Below, in pieces: positions 9,218 to 19,505 of a stretch of DNA of 64,000 nt (the first letter of the stretch is position 1; the number at the start of each line of letters is the position of its first letter). Source of the stretch: Roseimarinus sp035271585 (GTDB lineage: Bacteria > Bacteroidota > Bacteroidia > Bacteroidales > Prolixibacteraceae). The stretch covers positions 10,564 to 74,563 of the forward strand of contig DATERL010000074.1 in the NCBI GenBank assembly GCA_035271585.1, written 5' to 3'. Made by a program: the position numbers and the translations under genes. The notes under the pieces are model-generated. The model was not told where the DNA came from, did not search any database, and saw only the letters and a list, made by a program, of their open reading frames with translations.

Positions 9218-9601
9218 CTATGACTTCTTAACTTTTGGGCGTTTGGTACCGTATTTTGAACGGCGCTGGGTACGTCCCTCAACTCCAGCTGTGTCTAATG
9301 CACCGCGCACAATGTGGTAACGAACACCAGGAAGGTCTTTTACACGACCACCGCGAACCAAAACGATCGAGTGCTCTTGTAAGTTATGGCCTTCGCCAGG
9401 AATGTAAGCGTTTACCTCTTTTGCGTTAGTCAACCTTACCCTTGCTACTTTACGCATAGCAGAGTTTGGTTTCTTAGGAGTGGTGGTATAAACACGTACA
9501 CATACTCCTCTACGTTGCGGGCAGGAATCAAGTGCTCTTGATTTACTTGTTACTTCAATAACTTGTCTTCCTTTTCTAACTAACTGTTGAATTGTAGGCA
9601 T
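9218..9601 (-). CDS. rpsL: Ribosomal protein S12
   Basis: Decoding-centre protein of 127 residues and first gene of the cluster. The KKPNSAMRKVARVRL and PGVRYHIVRGALD segments, where streptomycin-resistance substitutions usually arise, look wild type. A TAnnTTTG promoter box lies about 110 bases upstream of the ATG. Confidence 0.97.
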   Translation of the reverse strand: MPTIQQLVRKGRQVIEVTSKSRALDSCPQRRGVCVRVYTTTPKKPNSAMRKVARVRLTNAKEVNAYIPGEGHNLQEHSIVLVRGGRVKDLPGVRYHIVRGALDTAGVEGRTQRRSKYGTKRPKVKKS

Positions 9602-9710
9602 TATACTTCTATTAAATTTTAAAAATACTTTTATGTAAAATCTTGTATTTTAATAAGATAAGTAATCTTCCCGTTCCCGACAAGACACATTACCCCCTAA
9701 AAACGGTTGG

Positions 9711-9718
9711 CAAAAGTA
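9711..9718 (-). promoter_or_regulatory. Promoter -7 box for the ribosomal cluster
   Basis: The minus strand reads TACTTTTG, a full match to the Bacteroidota -7 consensus TAnnTTTG. A T-rich stretch precedes it but no clear -33 TTG was fixed. It would start transcription about 100 bases ahead of rpsL. The rest of 9602-9839 holds this promoter and the terminator of the hybrid sensor gene. Confidence 0.6.
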
Positions 9719-9763
9719 GTAATTTTCAGTAAGAAAAAAACATTCGGACTATTTATTTTTGAA

Positions 9764-9807
9764 AAAAGTACATGTTATTGCTTGATTTATTTGCGCTTTG
9801 TACTTTT
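9764..9807 (-). terminator. Probable terminator of the hybrid sensor gene
   Basis: A perfect 9-bp inverted repeat (AAAAGTACA at 9764-9772 with TGTACTTTT at 9799-9807, 26-base loop) lies just past the stop of the hybrid sensor. On the minus strand it ends in a short T run. The loop is longer than usual, so confidence is moderate. Confidence 0.45.
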
Positions 9808-9839
9808 CACGCCAAAAGGAATGATTTATTAAAATTAGA

Positions 9840-12800
9840 TTAAGCTGAGAAATCTTCATCAATATTATACTTCTTTTTATATTGGCTGGGCGATTCGCCA
9901 AAAAAATCTTTAAATTGTTTACTAAAGTACCGACTGTCGGAAAAACCTATTTCATTGGCAGCTTCGTTTACATTGTAACCAACGGCGAGCAACTGGGCAG
10001 CAATTTTAAGTTTAATTTGCCTTGTTAACTCAATTGGACTTAGCCCAGTCAGCCCTTTTATCTTGTTATAGAAAACCGTGCGGCTAACACATGAATATTC
10101 CACCAACATGTTTATTGACAAATCGGGGTTCGTATAATTTTCTTCAACAAAAGTCACAATATTATTAAGGAATTCCTGATTACGTGAGGTAACTTTTAGT
10201 TCCGACACTTCAATGTCGGCTTTATCTCTGTACTTTTTAAGAATCAGCTTGCGCTGTTCAAGCATGTTGTTAATCATCGATTTTAAAACCTGCATATTAA
10301 ATGGTTTTAAAACATAGGCTTCAGCACCCGATTCGATTCCAAGAATTTGGTCATCGACACTTGATTTTGCGGTTAAAAGTATGACTGGTATATGGCAGGT
10401 TTCAAAATTTTCTTTTAAAATTCGAGTCATTTCAATTCCATCCATTTCGGGCATCATCACATCCGATAAAATAAGGTCGGGATTAAAACTCTTGGCCAAC
10501 TCTAAACCTTCGCGTCCGTTTTTAGCCGTTAAAATAGAAAAGTTCGACGAAAGCGAATCTGATATGTAATTAAGAATTTGAAGATTATCCTCAACGAGCA
10601 AAATGGTTTTTTTATCGGAAGGATCCGAAATGACTTCATTTACATCAGTGCTTATGGCGGGCTCAATAAACATATCGGTAAGTTGGCTCGATATTTTAAT
10701 TTCGTCGTTATGTTCATCGACCATAATATGGTTCGTACCGGCAAAATGGCTTTTTCCGGTTTTCAATACAACCACAAAGGTACAGCCTTTACCGGGTTGG
10801 CTTTCAACTTTTATTTCGCCCCCGTGCATTTTAACAAATTCGTTTGAAAGACTGAGGCCAATACCGGTTCCGTTTATGGTTCCGCTTTGCCCGCTTAAAA
10901 TCGAATAGCGATTAAAAATAAGGTTGATGTCTTTACTTTTAATGCCCGGCCCGCTATCGACTACTTTAATGTAAATCTCTTCTTGTTTTAGGTTTTGATC
11001 GATGGTTACAATAATTTTTTGTCCCTTTGGCGTGAATTTAAAGGCGTTGGACAAAACATTGAAAATAACGGAATCGATACGGTTTGGATCGACCCATACT
11101 TTCTCAGGATGGGCATTAACAATGAATTTAAAATCGATTTGCATGTGTCGGGCGTGCGGTGTAAAATTATCGACAATGCTACGCGTAAATTCAACCATAT
11201 CGACAGGCCGTAATTTTAAGCTCATTTTCTTGTTTTGAACTTTCCTAAAATCGAGCAATTGATTTAAAAGGTGCAACATCCTTTTGCCGTTTTTTTGCAT
11301 TAAAGTAAGCGTTGAACGATATTCGGCAGGAAACTTAGGGTCGGACAAAACATCTTCGATGGGCCCAAGTATAAGCGTTAAGGGGGTTCGTATTTCGTGC
11401 GATATGTTTGTGAAAAATTGGAGCTTAACTTCATTTACAGCTTTTTCAATTTTCAGTTCATTCCTGAAACTATTCACCCTAATAATACTCCTGCTAATTA
11501 GGAATACCGAAACGATGATAACAATTAAATAAATAATGTAGGCCAGGTTTGTTTGCCACCAAGGGGGCTGTATTGAAATGTATAAAACTGTTTCGTCGTT
11601 ATCCCAGTCGCCATCCCATAACGCAGCCTTAACTCTCAAAACATACTCTCCGGGCCTCAAATTTGTATAGGTTGCTTTACGCTGAGTACCCACATAGTTC
11701 CAGTTTTCATCAAAATTTTGTAGCAAATAAGCATATTGGGTTTTCGATTCATCGAGGAAATTCATTGCTGAATATCCGATACTAAAACTTGACTGATTGT
11801 ACTTCAATGTAATTTTGCGGGTCGATGTTATGGATTGATTTAAAGGTGAACCTTCGGTATTAACATCAATATCTTTGTTAAACAATTGAAATTGGGTAAA
11901 AACAACACTTGAGATTAACTTATGGGTTTTAATTTTTTCGGGTTCGATAATTTCAATCCCTTCTATACTTCCAAAAACCATGCGGCCATCGTGAGTTTTT
12001 AGGCAAGTGTTTTCAGAAAACGAATTCGTGCTTAAATTATTCGATTTATTGTAGTTATCGAAACTTTGCGACGACGGATTAAGCCTCGATAGCCCATTTC
12101 CCGTACTAAGCCATATATGTTGCAAATTATCTTCAACAATACCAAAAACGACATTATTACTAAGCCCATCGATGTTTGTATAATGAATAAATTGATTTTC
12201 GTTGGTGAGTAAGTTTACACCACCACCAAAAGTGCCAATCCAAATATTCTTTTTCGAATCTTCGTAAAGATGCACTAAATCATTATAACTTAAACTATTA
12301 ACGTCATCGGGATCGTGATAATAGCATTTAAAATCGAAATGATTATCGTGAATGTTTTGCGCGCTCAGCCAATTAAGTCCAAAAGTTGTAGCTACCCATA
12401 AATTATTATTACTGTCAAACATGATGTTTCGAATCATGCTGTTCGAAAGGTTTGAATTTTCGGCATTAAGACTACTGAAGGTCAAGTTCGCAATATCGGT
12501 CGTATTACAAAACGACAAACCGCCACCATAAGTACCTATCCAAATTCGACCATTGGCATCTTCACCTATACTATATATACTGTTGTTGCACAGCGATGTT
12601 GAATCGTCGGCGTTATGTTGATAGGTAAAAAACTGAATGCTACTGTAATCGGTATGCATTTGATCAATGGGCTTTTTCGACACTGCAATTCCGGCTCCTT
12701 TTGAACCTATCCAGATATGACCGCGGGAATCTTGGTGCATACAATAAACATTAAATACCAACTCGCCATTGGGTTTGAATGGATAGCTCACATGCGGTAG

Positions 12801-14261
12801 TATAGTTTTAAAATCGGGATTATACAGTTTTAACTCACCGCCTTTTGATGCCACCCATACGGTTTTGTTTTTATCTTGAAAAACAGCCCTGACAATGTTC
12901 TCCATATAGTCTTTATAATCGCGACTAAACTGTATGGAGGTAAACGCAGGGTTTTTCAGAATAACTTTATTAATTCCACCTTCGAGGCCAGCACCCACCC
13001 ACAGGGTACCGTTTTGGTCCTCGGTCATGCACATAATTGTGTTTGAACTGATCGATTTTGGATCGGAAGGATTATTTCTAAAGAAGTAAAAATAATTTTC
13101 GTCACGGTGGTATTGCGCGAGCCCAGCACCGTGCAGGCAAATCCAAAGTACTTTGTTTTGATCTTCGTAGAAATAGGGTCGTTGTTTATCTGACAAGTAT
13201 TTATGGATATCGCTGGTTAAATTAAAATGCTCATGACTACCCGTATTTTGGTTAACCTTTTGAACACCAAAATTTCCATTAGTTACCCAAAGTGCCCCCG
13301 AGCTGTCTTCAAATATCTTATCAATCTGTTCGCCTTCGACTATTACCGACAGCCATTTTTTTTGCATGGTTTGATAAATAAACAAGTCGGAACTTCCGAT
13401 GAGCACATTACCCTCTTTGCTCACTTTAATGATTTCGATATGATTATTAGTAAGGGGCGAATTATCTTTATTAAAAATGAAAAACGATTTTGTATCGAGG
13501 TTGTAAACAACTAAACCATTATTTTCGGTACCCATCCACACTTCATTATTAATGGCGACGCCACAGGTAAAGCGAAAATCGGAGAAATAATGTTGATAAT
13601 AAAATGTGCCGGCACGGTTGTCTTCGTCACTCAAAATATTCAAACCATTTTTAGCACCAATGTAAAGGTTACCATTTCTATCGGATGTTATAAATCGGAT
13701 GTCGTTATTCGACACTGAAAATTTACCTCGGCTAAGAAATTGTTCACTGGTATACTCGTCCAAATTGGGGTCGAACGTTAACCGATACACGCCTGAGTTG
13801 GAAGAACCTAACCAAATTTCGGTAGGCGAATACTGATAAAAACAGTTCATTTTGCTATACTTTTCTTCGGCGCTTAACAAGTATTTGGGCAAAGTTGAAA
13901 ATGTTTCTTTTACCGGATTAAAGCGATGAAAATAGCCGTCGTAAGTTTCGAACCACAAAAAATTCTGCTCATCTTCCCATATCGAAATCATGCGGTTATT
14001 GGTAAATATACCTGGGGTATTTTCAGTATTCTGATAAACTTTAAAATTGTAACCATCGAAGCGATTTAGCCCATTGTAAGTGCCAAACCATAAAAAACCC
14101 TGCGAATCGCAATGAATACTTGTTACCGTATTTTGAGATAATCCATCATCGTTCGAAAAATGCTCAAAGCGTTCAATTTCAGAGCTCAAGCCCAAAAATG
14201 GAAGGAGCACTAAAAGTAAAATTGCAAAAAAAAGCATCTTGTTTTTTATTGATACAAACAT
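9840..14261 (-). CDS. Hybrid two-component sensor-regulator of the pectin locus
   Basis: One-piece signalling protein that probably senses a pectin oligosaccharide in the periplasm and activates the adjacent genes. The ATG at 14261 gives 1473 residues with a signal anchor (MFVSIKNKMLFFAILLLVLL). A further 27 codons are open upstream to 14342, but they overlap a promoter box. Order: two-component propeller repeats up to about residue 800, a Y_Y_Y domain (about 830-895), one membrane helix (about 900-925), HisKA with phospho-acceptor His955 (NISHEIRTPL), HATPase (VLSNAFKF, GTGIGLSLS), a receiver domain with Asp1267 (LSDVMMPEMDG), and a C-terminal AraC-type HTH. This is the standard Bacteroidota HTCS architecture. 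Divergence from the GH28-SusCD genes supports the role; the ligand is inferred. Confidence 0.93.
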   Translation of the reverse strand: MFVSIKNKMLFFAILLLVLLPFLGLSSEIERFEHFSNDDGLSQNTVTSIHCDSQGFLWFGTYNGLNRFDGYNFKVYQNTENTPGIFTNNRMISIWEDEQNFLWFETYDGYFHRFNPVKETFSTLPKYLLSAEEKYSKMNCFYQYSPTEIWLGSSNSGVYRLTFDPNLDEYTSEQFLSRGKFSVSNNDIRFITSDRNGNLYIGAKNGLNILSDEDNRAGTFYYQHYFSDFRFTCGVAINNEVWMGTENNGLVVYNLDTKSFFIFNKDNSPLTNNHIEIIKVSKEGNVLIGSSDLFIYQTMQKKWLSVIVEGEQIDKIFEDSSGALWVTNGNFGVQKVNQNTGSHEHFNLTSDIHKYLSDKQRPYFYEDQNKVLWICLHGAGLAQYHRDENYFYFFRNNPSDPKSISSNTIMCMTEDQNGTLWVGAGLEGGINKVILKNPAFTSIQFSRDYKDYMENIVRAVFQDKNKTVWVASKGGELKLYNPDFKTILPHVSYPFKPNGELVFNVYCMHQDSRGHIWIGSKGAGIAVSKKPIDQMHTDYSSIQFFTYQHNADDSTSLCNNSIYSIGEDANGRIWIGTYGGGLSFCNTTDIANLTFSSLNAENSNLSNSMIRNIMFDSNNNLWVATTFGLNWLSAQNIHDNHFDFKCYYHDPDDVNSLSYNDLVHLYEDSKKNIWIGTFGGGVNLLTNENQFIHYTNIDGLSNNVVFGIVEDNLQHIWLSTGNGLSRLNPSSQSFDNYNKSNNLSTNSFSENTCLKTHDGRMVFGSIEGIEIIEPEKIKTHKLISSVVFTQFQLFNKDIDVNTEGSPLNQSITSTRKITLKYNQSSFSIGYSAMNFLDESKTQYAYLLQNFDENWNYVGTQRKATYTNLRPGEYVLRVKAALWDGDWDNDETVLYISIQPPWWQTNLAYIIYLIVIIVSVFLISRSIIRVNSFRNELKIEKAVNEVKLQFFTNISHEIRTPLTLILGPIEDVLSDPKFPAEYRSTLTLMQKNGKRMLHLLNQLLDFRKVQNKKMSLKLRPVDMVEFTRSIVDNFTPHARHMQIDFKFIVNAHPEKVWVDPNRIDSVIFNVLSNAFKFTPKGQKIIVTIDQNLKQEEIYIKVVDSGPGIKSKDINLIFNRYSILSGQSGTINGTGIGLSLSNEFVKMHGGEIKVESQPGKGCTFVVVLKTGKSHFAGTNHIMVDEHNDEIKISSQLTDMFIEPAISTDVNEVISDPSDKKTILLVEDNLQILNYISDSLSSNFSILTAKNGREGLELAKSFNPDLILSDVMMPEMDGIEMTRILKENFETCHIPVILLTAKSSVDDQILGIESGAEAYVLKPFNMQVLKSMINNMLEQRKLILKKYRDKADIEVSELKVTSRNQEFLNNIVTFVEENYTNPDLSINMLVEYSCVSRTVFYNKIKGLTGLSPIELTRQIKLKIAAQLLAVGYNVNEAANEIGFSDSRYFSKQFKDFFGESPSQYKKKYNIDEDFSA

Positions 14262-14281
14262 TTTTATCGAAAATATAAAAT

Positions 14282-14289
14282 CAAATATA
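14282..14289 (-). promoter_or_regulatory. Promoter -7 box for the hybrid sensor
   Basis: TATATTTG on the minus strand matches TAnnTTTG and lies 20 bases ahead of the ATG at 14261, which supports that start over the longer frame. It overlaps the first of four TrGACAA boxes. Confidence 0.55.
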
Positions 14290-14350
14290 GACAAATTAAC
14301 TTTTAAACGTAGACAAATTGTTTTTTGGACAAGTACGAACATTTAGACAA
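14288..14350 (+). repeat. Four TrGACAA boxes upstream of the hybrid sensor
   Basis: TAGACAA occurs at 14288, 14310 and 14344 and TGGACAA at 14326, all on the plus strand; the first two extend to an identical 10-mer, TAGACAAATT. The spacings are 22, 16 and 18 bases. The array covers the promoter of the sensor gene and lies between the divergent sensor and GH28 genes. It may be a binding site for the sensor's AraC-type domain or another regulator; the function is inferred. Confidence 0.45.
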
Positions 14351-14453
14351 CTCGCTTCATATCTGAATATTAACAAGCTTCGAGAATACCATTATGATAC
14401 TTTGCACCACTTTTTCAAACAGTTTATCACCAACTTGCAAAATTATAATTCCC

Positions 14454-14461
14454 TATTTTTA
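14454..14461 (+). promoter_or_regulatory. Possible promoter -7 box for the GH28-SusCD operon
   Basis: TATTTTTA departs from TAnnTTTG only at the last base. A TTG at 14435-14437 could serve as the -33 element with 16 bases between. It lies 46 bases ahead of the GH28 start codon. Confidence 0.3.
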
Positions 14462-14506
14462 TAAAAGAAAATTAACGGTAAACGCTCAATTTTAAAATCT
14501 AACAAA

Positions 14507-16105
14507 ATGAAATTAAATTCATTCAAAAATGCAAGTCAAAAATTAGCCGGCATTTTGCTGCTTGCTGTATTGTTTTTGAACTCAAATATCAGCAAAGGAC
14601 AAAACAGTACTGTAAATATTGCAGATTTTGGCGCCGACCGCACAGGTAATGAAAACTGTGCCGGAATAATCAATCAATTAATTGATAGTTTGGCTTCAAA
14701 TTCAGGGGGGACCGTATTTATTCCTTCGGGTACCTATAGTTGCGGCCCAATTTTCATGAAAAGTAACATCACACTTTTAACCGACAACGGAGCAATAATA
14801 AACTTTATTGACGATTTCGATGCTTATCTGCCAATGGTTACGTCACAATGGGAAGGCGTACGCGTTAAAACATTTGCCTCCCAAATTTATGCCATTGACG
14901 CAAGCAATATAGCCATAAAAGGCCAAGGACATTTTGAAGGCCATGGAAAAAAATGGTGGGATTTTTGGTATAAGGTTAGCCGCGAAAAAGTTACTGGAAC
15001 AAAGTGGCAAGAACTGTTTATAAACGAAAATAAAGACCTGCTTGAACGAAACGACTACATCCCAAAAATGCACAACTTTCTAAGGCCAGCAATGGTTATG
15101 TTTTACAATTGTAATCGCATCACCATCGAAGGGGTAAGTTTCTCGAACCCACCATTCTGGACCATAGTTCCCACCTATTGCGAAAATGTAACCATTCATA
15201 ATATCACCATCAACAATCCGGGCGATTCGCCCAACACCGATGGTATAGACCCCTGCTCATGCAGAAACGTGCGGATTTCGGACTGCCACATTACGGTTGG
15301 CGACGATTGCATTGTTTTAAAATCGGGGCGCGATATTGATGGTCGCGAAGCCGCCATGCCAACCGAAAACATTACCATCACCAATTGCACCATGCTTAAT
15401 GGACACGGCGGTGTAGTGCTGGGCAGCGAAATGTCGGGCGACATTAGAAGGGTTACCATATCAAATTGTGTATTTGAAGGTACTGATCGCGGCATTCGAA
15501 TTAAAAGTATGAGAGGCCGGGGTGGAATAATTGAAGATGTTAGGGTAAGCAACATTGTTATGCGCGATATCGTTCGCGAAGGTATAATGATTAACATGCG
15601 CTACCACGAAACTCCTGTTGAAGAGCTTTCGGAAAGAACGCCGCTTTACAGAAACATTCATTTTAGCAACATCAACATTACCGACGCAAAACATGGAATT
15701 GCCATTTATGGCCTTGAGGAGCGCAGCGTTGAACAAGTGTCGTTTACCGATATGTTCATTCAAACCGAAAAAGGAATTTGGGCGCATTATGCCAATAACG
15801 TTATATTTGACAACATAAGGCTCATAACACCTTCGCTTAGTCCCATCCATTTAGACAAATGCAACAACATTGTTTTAAAAGGCATCCAACTTCATGATTC
15901 ACAAGAAGGTACATCAGTAATTGAAATCGATAATTGCCAGCAAGTTAAGATTTCTGATTGTTTCCAAATTCAACCTGTTGAGACATTCTTAAAATACAAA
16001 CAATGTGAAAAAATATATTTAACCAACAACATTTTACCAGGGGTTAAAAAAGTGCTGATGGGCGATAAACCTAAAAGCATATATCAATTTAACAACATTC
16101 AATAA
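14507..16105 (+). CDS. GH28 polygalacturonase-family glycoside hydrolase
   Basis: Hydrolyses galacturonic acid or rhamnogalacturonan linkages in pectin. The 532-residue product has a signal peptide (residues 1 to about 31) and a right-handed beta-helix. GH28 catalytic signatures are intact: NTDGID (243-248), GDDC (265-268, with Asp266 and Asp267), NGHGG (298-302, with His300) and RIKS (331-334). It is the first gene rightward of the divergent hybrid sensor and is followed by SusC/SusD after 97 bases. Exact activity (endo, exo or rhamnogalacturonase) cannot be read from sequence. Export to periplasm or surface is inferred. Confidence 0.93.
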   Translation: MKLNSFKNASQKLAGILLLAVLFLNSNISKGQNSTVNIADFGADRTGNENCAGIINQLIDSLASNSGGTVFIPSGTYSCGPIFMKSNITLLTDNGAIINFIDDFDAYLPMVTSQWEGVRVKTFASQIYAIDASNIAIKGQGHFEGHGKKWWDFWYKVSREKVTGTKWQELFINENKDLLERNDYIPKMHNFLRPAMVMFYNCNRITIEGVSFSNPPFWTIVPTYCENVTIHNITINNPGDSPNTDGIDPCSCRNVRISDCHITVGDDCIVLKSGRDIDGREAAMPTENITITNCTMLNGHGGVVLGSEMSGDIRRVTISNCVFEGTDRGIRIKSMRGRGGIIEDVRVSNIVMRDIVREGIMINMRYHETPVEELSERTPLYRNIHFSNINITDAKHGIAIYGLEERSVEQVSFTDMFIQTEKGIWAHYANNVIFDNIRLITPSLSPIHLDKCNNIVLKGIQLHDSQEGTSVIEIDNCQQVKISDCFQIQPVETFLKYKQCEKIYLTNNILPGVKKVLMGDKPKSIYQFNNIQ

Positions 16106-16202
16106 CTGTGTGTACAAATTAAAGACTTATATTACCTGTTCATCCTAACTGCAGGACTATAAGAATGAACTGAATAACTAAACTTAATATCTTCTAAAGA
16201 AT

Positions 16203-19200
16203 ATGAAAATAACCAGTTTTACTAAACGAATTTCCTTCATACTCATTATGAGTATGCTAAGCATGGTTTCACTTGCCCAGGAAAAATTAATTTCCGGTAA
16301 TGTATCGGATGTTTTAGGAAGGCCTTTAACAGGTGTAACTATAGTAATCCCGGGAACTACTACCGGAACGGTTACCGATATCGAAGGTCATTTCACTTTA
16401 AAAGCACCAGCCAACAGCGAATTACAGTTTTCGTTTATTGGCTACGTTCAACAAACAATTGTTATAGGAAATCAAACATCAATTGAAATAACATTGGTTG
16501 AGCGTGCCTTGGATTTAGACGAAGTGGTGGTGGTGGGTTACGGAACCATCAAAAAAGCCGACCTCACCGGATCCGTTGGATCAATCAGTGCCGAGAACCT
16601 TGTAGGTAAAGGTACTGCAACCATGATGGAGTCCCTTCAGGGCGAAATACCAGGCGTTTCGATAACCCAAAATAGCAGCCGTGCAGGTGGCGGATTCGAT
16701 ATCCAAATTCGAGGTGTTCAATCAATAAAAGACAAAAAGGACCGCTCGGGACCATTGTTTGTTGTTGATGGAATTGTGGTAAGCGACATTCAAATGCTTA
16801 ACCCCGCCGACATTGAACGTGTGGACGTGTTAAAAGATGCCTCATCAACCGCAATTTATGGTTCGCGAGCTTCGAATGGTGTTGTTATGGTAACCACAAA
16901 ATCGGCCAGAGGACAGGGAGAAAAAACAAAAAAGCCAACCATATCATACGATGGCTATGTTGGTTTACGCCAGGTAGCCCGCATGCCCAGTTTTATGAAT
17001 GGTAGCGAATTTATGCAATATCGCTTTTCACGATATACAACCCGCAAAGGAAGGGCAAGTGCCAACGGTTCGGTCAACTATCAAATTACACCCGAGAACC
17101 TTCAAATTTCACTATTGACCAACTACTTACCCGAACAAGATGAAAATGATAAATATTTAGTTGGCCCTGGGTACTGGAATGAATATTACCCCGACGGCAC
17201 TGGAATGTCGAAGGTTGAACAAATGATGTCGAAAGGTGAATACTACGACTGGATGGACTTGGTAACACAAAATGCCATTCAACAAAACCATTTTGTGAGC
17301 GTGAGCGGAGCATCAAATAATTCAAGCTATCATTTTGGTGCTGGGTATCAACAAGACGAAGGAATTTTCCTAAAAGACAATGAAAAACGTTTCAACATAA
17401 AAGCGGCCATCGATACTAAAGTTGGTGATAACTGGAATGCCGGCGTCTCGTTAAACTTGGCTCACACACTCGACGATTGGGGCAGCAATAAAGCAGTTGC
17501 CAACGCATTTTGGAGCAATCCTTATTTTATTCCATGGGACGAGGATGGGAACTATTATTTACAATCGGGCGTTACCAATGTTCTAGGAACAAATACTGGA
17601 GCACAGTTTTCGTCACTCATTAATCCCTTAATTGACATGGACAACACCATTTATGGTGCAAAAAAACTTCACATATTGGGTAATGTGTACTTAGCATTCA
17701 GCCCAATAAAAAACCTGACTTTCAAAACCACTTTATCGCCCAATATTTACCAAGGTCGCACTCACCTGTACGAAGGAGTAAATACCGAATCGCGCAACTC
17801 GGCGCAAACAGACCGTGCCGAAGTGGAAACAACCAATATGTTCGACTGGACATGGGACAACCAGGTTAACTACATACTTACCAAGGGCAATCATTCAATA
17901 AATGCCATGGGGCTTTTTAGTATGAACCAATATACAAAAGAATATTTCTATCAGTATGGCGAAGACTTCCCATCAAATACAACATATTACAATATGGGCA
18001 ATGCCGGTACTACTATCGCACCAAAAAGTGGATATACTGAACACAGCCTCATTTCGTTTGCGGCCCGTTTAAACTATTCATACAAAGGAAAATATATCGT
18101 AACCGGAACAATGCGCTCTGATGGTTCTTCACGTTTTTATGAAGGAAATCGTTGGGGAACATTCCCCTCGGCAGCAATAGCTTGGCGAGCATCCGAAGAA
18201 GATTTTTTGAAAGCCGACTGGCTCACTAACCTCAAACTGCGCTTAAGCTATGGAGTAACCGGCAACAACAACGTTGGCGATTATGCAACAGCTACAATGC
18301 CCAGTTCAAGTTCATATTATGCATTTGGATCGACAATGGGTTATGGATATGGACCAAACGGAATAGTAAACGCAGCCATCCAGTGGGAAAAAACTACCGA
18401 ATTTGACTTTGGTGTTGATTTTTCGGCCTTAAAGGGACGCATAAATGTTATTGCCGATGTTTACAACAAAATATCGGATGGTTTACTCATGAAACGCAGC
18501 TTGGCTATTGAAGCCGGTGGTGGTGCAACCGTGAACGACAACATCGGGAAGATCAGCAACAAAGGTTTCGAATTGAGTATCAATACAGTTAATGTAAACA
18601 CCAAAAACTTACGTTGGGAAACAACCTTCTCGTTTGGAACAAACAAAAACGCAATTGAGGAACTTTACGGTGGAACCGTTGAAAAAGACCTTGGAAACTT
18701 ATGGTTTGTTGGCCAACCCGTTGATATTTTTTACAACTACACCATGGATGGTATTGTTAACGACAAACCCATTACCGTTACCTTACCTAATTCGACCGAA
18801 ACAAAAACCTACGAACATGCCTACGAGTTTTATAAAGAATATTATGGAATTTATGAAGGTATGCCTATTATCAAAGATTTGAACAACGATGGTGCAATCG
18901 ACGATAAAGATAAATCCATTGTAGGTAAAGCAGAACCCGACTGGACAGGAAGCTTCAGCACATCGCTTATCTACAAAAAATGGGACTTTTCGGCTACAGT
19001 TTACGCTAAACAAAGCTACATGGTTGAATCGCCTTTCCTTAGACAATATGGCGCCTATAACGATCGCGGCCGCATGCACGTTAACATGGATTATTACATC
19101 CCTGCCAATACGCCCATTCTTTTATCAGATGGAACAGTAAGTATTCAGGAAGAAACTCATTACGGCGCATACCCCTACCCTAACGATCAAATTGAAAACG

Positions 19201-19481
19201 GGGGTTCGGGCACTTATTACGGAACTACAGGCAACAGTGGAATACATTATTTTACCGATGCATCGTTCGTAAAAGTGAAAAACATTTCGCTGGGATATAC
19301 AGCGCCAAGTAAATTTCTAAGCAATATTGGTATAAGTTACCTGAGACTTTACGTAAATGTGCTCAATCCGTTTACTTTCACCAACTATGAAGGTTTTGAC
19401 CCCGAATGGGCAGGTTCAAAACTCAATGATGGAGGTCCAAGTACCGTAACTTACCAGTTTGGCGTCAATCTTAAGTTCTAA
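16203..19481 (+). CDS. SusC-like TonB-dependent outer-membrane transporter
   Basis: Imports glycan fragments across the outer membrane with SusD. The 1092 residues begin with a signal peptide ending near SLAQ. A carboxypeptidase-like regulatory domain follows (GNVSDVLGRPLTGVTIVIPGT, about residues 30-110), then a TonB box region (DEVVVVGYGT), a plug with FVVDGIVV and ERVDVLKDASSTAIYGSRASNGVVMVTTK, and a long beta-barrel ending in YQFGVNLKF. The terminal aromatic residue fits outer-membrane insertion. SusD starts 24 bases downstream. The cargo is probably pectic oligosaccharide, judged from the surrounding enzymes. Confidence 0.97.
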   Translation: MKITSFTKRISFILIMSMLSMVSLAQEKLISGNVSDVLGRPLTGVTIVIPGTTTGTVTDIEGHFTLKAPANSELQFSFIGYVQQTIVIGNQTSIEITLVERALDLDEVVVVGYGTIKKADLTGSVGSISAENLVGKGTATMMESLQGEIPGVSITQNSSRAGGGFDIQIRGVQSIKDKKDRSGPLFVVDGIVVSDIQMLNPADIERVDVLKDASSTAIYGSRASNGVVMVTTKSARGQGEKTKKPTISYDGYVGLRQVARMPSFMNGSEFMQYRFSRYTTRKGRASANGSVNYQITPENLQISLLTNYLPEQDENDKYLVGPGYWNEYYPDGTGMSKVEQMMSKGEYYDWMDLVTQNAIQQNHFVSVSGASNNSSYHFGAGYQQDEGIFLKDNEKRFNIKAAIDTKVGDNWNAGVSLNLAHTLDDWGSNKAVANAFWSNPYFIPWDEDGNYYLQSGVTNVLGTNTGAQFSSLINPLIDMDNTIYGAKKLHILGNVYLAFSPIKNLTFKTTLSPNIYQGRTHLYEGVNTESRNSAQTDRAEVETTNMFDWTWDNQVNYILTKGNHSINAMGLFSMNQYTKEYFYQYGEDFPSNTTYYNMGNAGTTIAPKSGYTEHSLISFAARLNYSYKGKYIVTGTMRSDGSSRFYEGNRWGTFPSAAIAWRASEEDFLKADWLTNLKLRLSYGVTGNNNVGDYATATMPSSSSYYAFGSTMGYGYGPNGIVNAAIQWEKTTEFDFGVDFSALKGRINVIADVYNKISDGLLMKRSLAIEAGGGATVNDNIGKISNKGFELSINTVNVNTKNLRWETTFSFGTNKNAIEELYGGTVEKDLGNLWFVGQPVDIFYNYTMDGIVNDKPITVTLPNSTETKTYEHAYEFYKEYYGIYEGMPIIKDLNNDGAIDDKDKSIVGKAEPDWTGSFSTSLIYKKWDFSATVYAKQSYMVESPFLRQYGAYNDRGRMHVNMDYYIPANTPILLSDGTVSIQEETHYGAYPYPNDQIENGGSGTYYGTTGNSGIHYFTDASFVKVKNISLGYTAPSKFLSNIGISYLRLYVNVLNPFTFTNYEGFDPEWAGSKLNDGGPSTVTYQFGVNLKF

Positions 19482-19505
19482 TCGTAATAACAAAAATTCA
19501 GAAAT

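Noticed and set aside
16138..16170. Small GTTCAT/ATGAAC inverted repeat between GH28 and SusC
   Set aside because: Six base pairs with a long loop and no T run; too weak to call an attenuator.
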